From contig JAUYEB010000215.1 of assembly GCA_030691555.1 (NCBI GenBank), positions 1 through 12,488 on the forward strand: DNA of 12,488 nt, written 5' to 3'. Positions 1 to 5,040 of the stretch are shown one piece after another. Under the pieces are notes generated by a model, which made no database searches, was not told where the DNA came from, and was given only the letters and a program-made list of their open reading frames with translations. The position numbers were made by a program, and so were the translations under genes. The DNA comes from Candidatus Bathyarchaeota archaeon (GTDB taxonomy: Archaea > Thermoproteota > Bathyarchaeia > TCS64). How positions within the stretch are numbered: the stretch's first letter is position 1; each line of letters opens with the position of its first letter.

Positions 1-786
1 GTAGCCGCCCCCCGCGTACTCGTTGTAGACGATGATGTCCGAGGCGGGTATCTCCACGTCGAGGCCGAGGACGTCGTGGCTGTCCCTTATGATCTTGTTT
101 ACGCTTGTCTGCATCTCCTACTTGGAGGTCCACCCTACGGCTGCGCCGACGACCTTCGTTCCCGAGTTGAGCGCCCTCGCGCCCATGACGAGGCCGGCCT
201 GCGTCCCCCCCGACCCGGTGCCGTGGACCACGTAGTCGAAGTCGACCCCCATCTCGGATGACTGGTTGAAGGTCTCGAGCATGGCGTTGACGTACCCCGC
301 GGCGCCGAGGGGGACGGAGCCACCGACGGGTATGAAGTAGGGGTTCCTCCCCGCCTCCCTCTGGGCGTCCATCTCGGCGTCGAGCGCCGCCTTGAACTTC
401 TCGGGGCGCACCACCTTGATCTCCGCCCCCATCAGCTCGTGGAGGAGGTGGTTGCCGTCCCACTCGGCGGGCTCCCAGCCGTCCCTGGGTCCATTCTTCA
501 CTAGCACTATGTCGAGCCCGAGCTTGCGCGCCGCCGCGGCGGTCTGCGTGCACCAGTTGGAGTGGAAGCCGGCGCCGGTCACGATGACGTCGGCCTTCTT
601 CGCGACGGCGTCGCCCATCAGGTACTCGAGCTTCCTCGCCTTGTTCCCCCCGAAGGCGAGCCCCGTCAGGTCGTCCCTCTTCACCCAGATGCGCGGGCCC
701 CCCAGCTTCTTCGAGAGGTTCGGCATCTCCTGGATGGGAGTCGGGAGGTTCGCGAGCCTCGCCCTCGGCAGTGATCCAAGCCTCAT
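1..786 (-). CDS. PLP-dependent D-cysteine desulfhydrase / ACC deaminase family, 3' end off the window, in-frame TAG at 118-120
   Basis: This is a fold-type II PLP enzyme of the family that splits D-cysteine to pyruvate, sulfide and ammonia or deaminates ACC. From ATG 786 it reads MRLGSLPRARLANLPTP, the usual N-terminus of the family. The motif VKRDDLTGLAFGGNKARKLE (35-54) carries the PLP-binding Lys49, and IPVGGS and GTGSGGTQAG follow later. The usual QSNH active-site motif reads HSNW (75-78). After residue 222 (GWTSK) a TAG stops the frame, yet the same frame continues for 39 codons to the window edge (EMQTSVNKIIRDSH, ending NEYAGGGY). That tail resembles the family's next segment, including the conserved E/DY.GxGYG-like motif. 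A longer start at 825 is possible but adds residues not typical of the family. The TAG may be a nonsense mutation, a sequencing error or a read-through codon. Exact substrate is not resolved. Confidence 0.85.
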
Positions 787-797
787 GTCGATCGGTG

Positions 798-826
798 AAG
801 ACTCCCACCGAGGGGAGTATAACACC
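798..826 (-). promoter_or_regulatory. Promoter region of the PLP enzyme gene with inverted repeat
   Basis: On the minus strand a TATA-like TTATAC (818-823) lies about 34 bases before ATG 786, placing the start of transcription near 795 and leaving a leader of about ten bases. An inverted repeat, ACTCCC (801-806) and GGGAGT (813-818) with a 6-base spacer, lies between the TATA box and the expected transcription start. That is where an archaeal repressor could block polymerase. The repeat is seen directly; its role is inference. Confidence 0.4.
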
Positions 827-847
827 TTCCCCGCCCCCGGGGCGAGG

Positions 848-855
848 ATTTATCA
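848..855 (+). promoter_or_regulatory. TATA box of the GNAT gene at 883
   Basis: ATTTATCA sits about 30 bases before the TTG start at 883, so transcription would begin only a few bases upstream of the start codon. No Shine-Dalgarno sequence is visible, which fits a leaderless or near-leaderless mRNA. Confidence 0.5.
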
Positions 856-882
856 CCACCCCTGAAAACTCTCTATTATCCC

Positions 883-1869
883 TTGTCCGGAGAATACAGG
901 GTCCGCTGGTTCAGGGACGGCGACCTGGATGCATACGTCGCGGGGCTGAACGAGAACCTCTACGACTGCTACGACGAGGCGCGCTTCAGGTGGAAGATGG
1001 TGGACACGCCCTTCCGCCTCGGATTCGTGCCCATCGCCGTCGTCGAGCACGGGGGCAAACCCGTGGCCTTCAACAGCTTCCTCCCGCTCCGGGTCCGCGT
1101 CGGGGGAGAGAGCTTCCCCATAGTCCAGGGCTGCGACGGCTTCGTCGCCCCCGAGCACAGGAGGATGGGGCTCTTCCAGGAGACCCTCCGCTTCATGTTC
1201 TCGCAGCTCGCCGGCAGGGGCCCGGAGATGCTCATGGGGTTCAACTTCGCGGGCTCGGCGGGCGCCGCCCAGAAGGTGGGCTCGACGGTAACCTGCGACG
1301 TCCACGCCCTCTCGGTTAAGGCAGAAGACCTCGCCAAGACGAGCGTCGAGGGGAGCGACGAGGTAGAGGTGAAGCCCATCGGCATCGAGGAGGCCCACCG
1401 CCTATACGAGGACTGGTCAAGCGCCACGCGCCTCCTCCACTACGACAAGCCCCTCGCCTACTTCCGGTGGAGGTTCAGCCACCCCATAAGGCGGAGCAGC
1501 TTCTACCGCGTCAGGGACGGCGACGCCACGGGGTACGTGGCGGCGAGTCTTGAGCGCGACGAGGGGGACGCGTACAACCTCTTCCTAGAGGACTACACGC
1601 CCCTCTTCGAGAGGCCCCGCGTCGCCTCCGCTGTCATCGGGCACCTCCTCGGGCTAGGTGAGAGGCTCAACGAGTTCTACATGACGGCCACCGTGCGCTC
1701 GCCCGTGAACGCCTCGGCGCGCGCCCTCGGCTTCGCCCCCGACCACGTCTACACGCTGATTATGCGCAACATCTCGGGGCTTGAGGAGAGGGAGAGGAGG
1801 CTGTTCAGGAAGGGCGTCGAGCTGACGCGTGTCGAGGACTGGCACATAGCCTCCTCGGACGTCTTCTAA
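883..1869 (+). CDS. GNAT-family N-acetyltransferase (328 aa)
   Basis: Predicted cytosolic acetyl-CoA-dependent N-acyltransferase; the substrate cannot be read from the sequence. The N-terminal half is a GNAT fold: an N-terminal VRWFRDGDLDAYVAGLNE element, the strand LPLRVRVGGESFPIVQGCDG, and motif A with the acetyl-CoA pyrophosphate loop at about 87-100 (VAPEHRRMGLFQETL). The C-terminal half (YFRWRFSHPIRRSSFYRV, then GYVAAS) looks like a second, degenerate GNAT-like domain, as in several 300-400 aa GNATs. The start is a TTG; the TATA box 30 bases upstream and the first family-like residues (GEYRVRWF) right after it support this choice. The gene is divergent from the PLP enzyme gene across a 96-base gap and stops with TAA just before the AT-rich island, so its 3' end lies at the island boundary. 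Confidence 0.75.
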   Translation: MSGEYRVRWFRDGDLDAYVAGLNENLYDCYDEARFRWKMVDTPFRLGFVPIAVVEHGGKPVAFNSFLPLRVRVGGESFPIVQGCDGFVAPEHRRMGLFQETLRFMFSQLAGRGPEMLMGFNFAGSAGAAQKVGSTVTCDVHALSVKAEDLAKTSVEGSDEVEVKPIGIEEAHRLYEDWSSATRLLHYDKPLAYFRWRFSHPIRRSSFYRVRDGDATGYVAASLERDEGDAYNLFLEDYTPLFERPRVASAVIGHLLGLGERLNEFYMTATVRSPVNASARALGFAPDHVYTLIMRNISGLEERERRLFRKGVELTRVEDWHIASSDVF

Positions 1870-1878
1870 CCCACCTGT

Positions 1879-2055
1879 TTATTTAGTGAAAATAATGACA
1901 CTCGCCTTTCTCCTGAACTTGAATAACATGAATCCTGATAATAATAGGAGACTAAATGCAAAGGCGTAGATGAAGTAACTAAGAATATGCCTTTCACTAT
2001 GAGTTCCCTTGCAGCTTCTTCGCAGATGCGAGAAAGCTATGCGGGGTCGGTTTTC
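1879..2055 (-). other. Open frame with one membrane-segment-like stretch, no start codon (possible gene remnant)
   Basis: About 190 bases lie between the GNAT stop and the exonuclease stop. On the minus strand one frame stays open for 58 codons and ends in TAA at 1879-1881. Its second half reads YFIYAFAFSLLLLSGFMLFK followed by a basic tail (RRK), a typical single-membrane-segment pattern. No ATG, GTG or TTG precedes the hydrophobic part, and the first half overlaps the inverted repeat at 2013-2038. It could be the decayed end of a small membrane protein or chance in AT-rich DNA. Apart from this and the inverted repeat, nothing is seen here. Confidence 0.2.
2013..2038. repeat. Imperfect 12-base inverted repeat, copy A of the TTCGCAGWTGCGA site
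   Basis: The arms AGCTTCTTCGCA and TGCGAGAAAGCT are separated by GA and pair at 10 of 12 positions. The core TTCGCAGATGCGA (2019-2031) matches the palindrome at 2694-2706 at 12 of 13 bases. It lies about 25 bases past the exonuclease stop. It could be a ParB-binding site, an operator, or an RNA hairpin of the exonuclease transcript; recurrence of the core next to the parB-like gene favours a protein-binding site. Confidence 0.45.
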
Positions 2056-2060
2056 TCATT

Positions 2061-2615
2061 TTAAATGGGTTTACTTACTGTTTTATAGAAACTTCCATCA
2101 CGAAGGCTACGATATAGCCGCTCATTTGCTTCAACGTCTTCAATAATGTGGGCGGAAATCTTATCGTATTCTTTCTGCTCGTAGAGAGCAGCTATCTCGG
2201 AGCCATCACAGGTTTTATGCTCGTATCCAAGTCTCCTTGAGCAATCAACCATTCTCAGACCTTTAAACCAAAAGTTGTTAGTAGGCAACAGTACCTGAAG
2301 CAGGTCGATGTAGTAAGGGTTGTTTATGAGCTGCTGCATGAGTTCCTCGACTGAGCCGATTTTATGTAATGCTGCTCTGTTGACAAGAACGGGTGTATCG
2401 AAGCGGAGAACGTTATGACCTATCAGCGTAGGGTATGGTTGTGTAAGTGTTTCATCCATGAATCGCCTTATCGCTTTTTCTTCACCTATCTCCCAGCTCT
2501 TTAAAACCTCGACTGGTCCACTCTGAACCTTGTACGCTATGGCGATAACCTCGTCATCAAGTCGAGGTTTTCCCGTTACGCTGTAAGTCTCAATATCAAA
2601 AAAGATATCCGTCAA
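2061..2615 (-). CDS. DEDD-superfamily (DnaQ/RNase H-like) 3'-5' exonuclease, PolB-exonuclease-like (184 aa)
   Basis: Predicted two-metal 3'-5' exonuclease acting on DNA or RNA. Exo I is FFDIET (D7, E9), Exo II is GHNVLRFD (N68, D73), and Exo III is HIIEDVEAN (H156, D160). The Exo III layout HxxxD has the spacing of the DEDDy group (YxxxD) but with His in place of Tyr. The protein is the exonuclease domain alone with no polymerase domain, similar to stand-alone PolB-exonuclease-like proteins. The start is a TTG at 2615, directly before the conserved first strand; no ATG or GTG lies further upstream in frame before a stop. A TATA-like element at 2645-2653 implies a very short leader. The gene is divergent from the ParB-like gene and shares its AT-rich composition, so both probably arrived together. 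Its role may be in replication or repair of an element; that is inference. Confidence 0.8.
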   Translation of the reverse strand: MTDIFFDIETYSVTGKPRLDDEVIAIAYKVQSGPVEVLKSWEIGEEKAIRRFMDETLTQPYPTLIGHNVLRFDTPVLVNRAALHKIGSVEELMQQLINNPYYIDLLQVLLPTNNFWFKGLRMVDCSRRLGYEHKTCDGSEIAALYEQKEYDKISAHIIEDVEANERLYRSLRDGSFYKTVSKPI

Positions 2616-2644
2616 GCCGAGTCGAGGGAATAAGCCAACTTTTA

Positions 2645-2653
2645 GATTTATTA
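2645..2653 (-). promoter_or_regulatory. TATA-like element of the exonuclease gene
   Basis: Minus-strand TAATAAATC lies about 34 bases before the TTG start at 2615, placing transcription start some 8 bases before the start codon. The surrounding DNA is AT-rich, so chance matches are more likely here than elsewhere in the window. Confidence 0.35.
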
Positions 2654-2693
2654 GTCTTTTTTAGAATCGCTCATCTCATTCAACTAAACAACT

Positions 2694-2707
2694 TTCGCAG
2701 TTGCGAA
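2694..2707. repeat. Perfect inverted repeat TTCGCA-GT-TGCGAA, copy B of the repeated site
   Basis: Two perfect 6-base arms with a 2-base spacer lie in the control region between the divergent exonuclease and parB-like genes. The sequence TTCGCAGTTGCGAA shares 12 of 14 bases with TTCGCAGATGCGAG at 2019-2032. A further TGCGA half site occurs at 2729-2733. Two near-identical palindromes on either side of the exonuclease, one beside a gene for a DNA-binding protein that recognises palindromes in known family members, suggest a parS-like or operator site. The match is seen; the function is inferred. Confidence 0.5.
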
Positions 2708-2718
2708 CCTAGTCAACA

Positions 2719-2729
2719 GTTTTATGAGT
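2719..2729 (+). promoter_or_regulatory. TATA box of the parB-like gene
   Basis: GTTTTATGAGT lies about 28 bases before ATG 2752. Transcription would begin within a few bases of the start codon, giving a leaderless mRNA. No Shine-Dalgarno sequence is present, consistent with this. Confidence 0.5.
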
Positions 2730-2733
2730 GCGA

Positions 2734-2745
2734 TAGTTGCAACTA
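2734..2745. promoter_or_regulatory. Perfect 12-base palindrome TAGTTGCAACTA, candidate operator
   Basis: TAGTTGCAACTA is its own reverse complement and lies between the TATA box and the start codon of the parB-like gene, at roughly -14 to -3 from the expected transcription start. A protein bound here would block initiation. Its AGTTGC half also occurs in the neighbouring palindrome (2699-2704). Autorepression by the encoded DNA-binding protein is an attractive but untested reading. Confidence 0.45.
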
Positions 2746-2751
2746 ACATTT

Positions 2752-3552
2752 ATGGAAGTAAGGGACGTCGAGCTAAATTTAATCAAGATTTCTTCTCTGA
2801 ATACTCGGAAAGACCTTACAGCAGGAACAGAAGAGGCGGGGCTTGAAGACCTAGCTAATAGCATCAGGGAGAAGGGTCTTCTTAATCCGATAATCATCCA
2901 GAAAACGGTTGAAGGCTCCTACGAACTTATTGCAGGTCAGAGAAGGTACTTAGCGTGTAAGAGTTTAGGGTGGTCAACAATCCCTTCGATAATTAGGGAG
3001 AAGATGGATGACACAGATGCAACAATCCTCTCCCTGATCGAAAACGTACACCGAGCCGATATGAGTCCCATGGATAAAGCCCTCGCATACCAGAAGATTT
3101 TTGACAGATACAAAGACCCAAACAAGGTGGCATCAGAAACAGGGGTTTCAATATCCACAGTCAAGAAGTACATAGCTTTGCTTAACTTATCCCCTGTTAT
3201 TCAGCAAAAACTCACTACTAGTGAGGGACCAGCAGGAATAGGCACTCTGTCTAAACTCGCGGAGATATTCACATCGCATGAGGATCAGGAGAAAGCATTA
3301 GAGGCGATAGGTGGGTTCAAGCAGACAGTCCAGTTAGAGATATTAAAAAGAAGCAAGGGAAGCCTGTCAAACATTCTCGGGTTAAGAGATAAGGCGTTAG
3401 AAGGGGCATTTGATATAGTAACATGTAGGGGTTTGAAGGACTGTAGTTTTATGCCTGATGATCTGAAGAACGAGATTATTAGATTGTTAGGGGAATCAGA
3501 TGAAAGCGGAAAAGAGGTATCCTTCAAAGATTTGGTCAAATCGCTAAAATGA
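2752..3552 (+). CDS. ParB/Spo0J-like partition or DNA-binding protein (266 aa)
   Basis: Sequence-specific DNA-binding protein of the ParB/RepB/Spo0J family, whose members bind parS-like palindromes in DNA segregation or act as regulators. Visible features: the N-terminal ParB/Srx fold with NTRKD (17-21), DLANSIREKGLLNPIIIQ (33-50), the catalytic-box-like AGQRRYLACK (61-70; GERR in most ParBs), ENVHRADMSPMDKALAY (97-113), and a helix-turn-helix at about 125-143 (KVASETGVSISTVKKYIAL). The last 120 residues are not recognised. ATG 2752 is preferred over TTG 2737 because the TATA box at 2719-2729 puts transcription start just before it and the palindrome at 2734-2745 would overlap coding sequence otherwise. 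No ParA ATPase lies nearby, so this is an orphan ParB. It is divergent from the exonuclease gene in the AT-rich island; a plasmid or virus origin is likely but inferred. Confidence 0.88.
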   Translation: MEVRDVELNLIKISSLNTRKDLTAGTEEAGLEDLANSIREKGLLNPIIIQKTVEGSYELIAGQRRYLACKSLGWSTIPSIIREKMDDTDATILSLIENVHRADMSPMDKALAYQKIFDRYKDPNKVASETGVSISTVKKYIALLNLSPVIQQKLTTSEGPAGIGTLSKLAEIFTSHEDQEKALEAIGGFKQTVQLEILKRSKGSLSNILGLRDKALEGAFDIVTCRGLKDCSFMPDDLKNEIIRLLGESDESGKEVSFKDLVKSLK

Positions 3553-3604
3553 CCTGAGGTCTAAGCTAACCCATTTCTCTTAACGGATAAATCAGCCATT
3601 TTTT
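3551..3604 (+). terminator. Hairpin and T-tract after the parB-like gene
   Basis: A short inverted repeat GACCT-G-AGGTC (3551-3561) overlaps the TGA stop, and a run of six T (3599-3604) follows about 40 bases later. Archaeal termination depends mainly on T-rich tracts, so the T-run is the better candidate. The distance between hairpin and T-run argues against a bacterial-type intrinsic terminator. Confidence 0.3.
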
Positions 3605-3618
3605 ACATAATTACCGAG

Positions 3619-5040
3619 TTAGCCCCTGAGCCAGTCGGCCTCGTCCTCATCCAGTTCCAGCCACGCCGTCGTCGCCTCGCCCATCCCCTTGTCCCTGTAC
3701 ATGAGGCGGAGGAGGGGTATGACCTCGCTCACCGCCTCCTTCCCGGAGATGTGGCTTTTTAGGGCAACCTTCGCTGCGACCGCCTGGAGCTTGCGGCGGC
3801 TGTGGTAGGTGCGTATGTACCTCCACTTGAGCTGGGGCGGGCGCACGTAGGGGACGGCCCAGCCGTTTCCTCCCCTTACCCAGGTGGCGCCCACGCCCCT
3901 AAGGGCGTCGTTTACGCGCCTCCAGTCGTCCCCCATGTACTTCACCGGCTTAACCATTAGCCCACTCGCCGTCTCCTGGGCGGAGAAGGCGCTCTGGGGG
4001 TACCCGAGCTTGGCGACCGCTGTCATGACCTGGCGGCGGAGGCCGAGCCCCTCGCTACGCGTCCTGCTGAAGGCGACGCCCCCGGTCATCGCGTTGAACA
4101 TGTACTTCTGGAGCCTGTAGCTGCTGCTCCTCGCGCGCTTGGCGTAGACGTCCGCCCTCGCCAGGGCCTCTAACCCCTCCAGGAGGTCCCGCTTGTCGTC
4201 GAGGATGAGGGGGAGGTTCTCGTATATCCAGTCGAAGAGCTCCTCGTGATCTATGTAGGCCTGGTTTATGGCGCGGCGCGCCTCGAAGAGGGTCTTGGCG
4301 GCGAAGATGTTGTGTATTATGGCGGGGGTGTACTCCTGCCTGTCCCTCTTCCCGAGTCCCTCGACGTCAACCACCGTCACCGTGCCCTTACCACGGGCGA
4401 TCGACTCCATGTCGTTTATCGCCGAGCGCAGGTCCCCCTCGCTGTGAACGGCGAGCGCCTCAAGCGCCTCGGGGGGCGCGTCCAGCTTCAGTTCCCTCGC
4501 TATCCTCTCGAGCTTGGCGACGACGTCCATGGTGGGGACGGACTTGAACTCTATCGCGATGGCTTTGTCGCGGAGGGGGCGGAACTTGTCCTCGTTGTCC
4601 TCCGCGATCGCCGTGGCGATGAGGATTATGGGGACCCGCGTCGTCTTGATTATGTCCGAGATGGCGGAGATGCCCCCAAGGTCCTCGTGGCCGCTGACCC
4701 CCTCCATCTCGTCGAAGAGAATGAGGCGCCTCTTCCCGAAGATGGTGACGTTCTGCGTCGTGGCGCGGCCGATGAGCTCCTCCATGCGGGTACGCGTGCG
4801 GTAGTCGCTGGCGTTGATCTCCAGGAGGTCGAAGCCGAGCTCCTCGGCGAGTACGTGGACGCTGCTGGTCTTCCCGGTGCCGGGTGGGCCGTGGAGGAAG
4901 ACTGCGCGCTCCTTGGGGACGCCCCTCTCCCAGCCGCGGAGCCAGAGCCTGAGCTCGTTTACCGCCTCCCTGTTGTCGGCTATGTCCGCGACGGTGCGTG
5001 GCCTGAACCTGACCGCCCAGGGTAGCCTATCTGTGCTCAT
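3619..5040 (-). CDS. rfcL: Replication factor C large subunit (RfcL, 473 aa)
   Basis: Clamp-loader subunit that works with RfcS to open PCNA and load it on primed DNA using ATP. Visible: N-terminal LPWAVRFRP (6-14), Walker A GPPGTGKT (51-58), NASDYRT (76-82), Walker B LILFDEMEG (106-114), sensor 1 region ILIATAIAEDN (139-149), sensor 2 SEGDLRSAIND (200-210), and the RFC collar domain towards the end (KLQAVAAKVALKSHISGKEA, 417-436). Residues about 331-405 form an extra segment (YMGDDWRRVNDALRGVGATW) not expected in short archaeal RfcL. The protein ends LELDEDEADWLRG without the C-terminal PCNA-binding PIP motif that many archaeal RfcL carry. ATG 5040 overlaps the rfcS stop by 14 bases; a GTG at 5052 would add MKTQ. 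The stop lies at the edge of the AT-rich island. Confidence 0.93.
   Translation of the reverse strand: MSTDRLPWAVRFRPRTVADIADNREAVNELRLWLRGWERGVPKERAVFLHGPPGTGKTSSVHVLAEELGFDLLEINASDYRTRTRMEELIGRATTQNVTIFGKRRLILFDEMEGVSGHEDLGGISAISDIIKTTRVPIILIATAIAEDNEDKFRPLRDKAIAIEFKSVPTMDVVAKLERIARELKLDAPPEALEALAVHSEGDLRSAINDMESIARGKGTVTVVDVEGLGKRDRQEYTPAIIHNIFAAKTLFEARRAINQAYIDHEELFDWIYENLPLILDDKRDLLEGLEALARADVYAKRARSSSYRLQKYMFNAMTGGVAFSRTRSEGLGLRRQVMTAVAKLGYPQSAFSAQETASGLMVKPVKYMGDDWRRVNDALRGVGATWVRGGNGWAVPYVRPPQLKWRYIRTYHSRRKLQAVAAKVALKSHISGKEAVSEVIPLLRLMYRDKGMGEATTAWLELDEDEADWLRG

Larger units (their letters stand above)
1870..3618. mobile_element. AT-rich island, possible remnant of an integrated element
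   Basis: Base composition changes sharply right after the GNAT stop and back again at the rfcL stop. One line inside (2641-2700) has 18 G/C of 60, while one in rfcL (4801-4860) has 38 of 60. The island holds only the divergent exonuclease and ParB-like genes, both of kinds common on plasmids and viruses, plus repeated palindromes. Codon use in both genes is AT-rich compared with neighbours. An 8-base direct repeat, CTAACCCA, occurs at 1866-1873 and 3566-3573, close to both edges. No integrase, transposase or tRNA is visible, so the mechanism of entry is unknown. Horizontal origin is inference from composition and content. Confidence 0.5.

Noticed and set aside
853..1427. Two long minus-strand open frames opposite the GNAT gene
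   Set aside because: Their translations show no recognisable domain, while the plus-strand frame has a clear GNAT motif A and a TATA box.
2041..2060. Short peptide MRKPTPHSFLASAKKLQGNS on the minus strand after the exonuclease
   Set aside because: Twenty codons with an ATG but no ribosome-binding site, overlapping the inverted repeat; it cannot be told from chance.
2063..3576. AAATGGGTT at 2063-2071 and its inverse AACCCATTT at 3568-3576 as terminal inverted repeats
   Set aside because: The left copy is inside the last codons of the exonuclease and is only nine bases long in AT-rich DNA; no transposase is present.
4246..5025. 259-codon plus-strand open frame opposite rfcL
   Set aside because: It lies wholly antisense to the well-supported rfcL and reflects GC-rich codon use. 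Its translation is low-complexity and rich in Arg, Gly, Val and Asp, with no motif.
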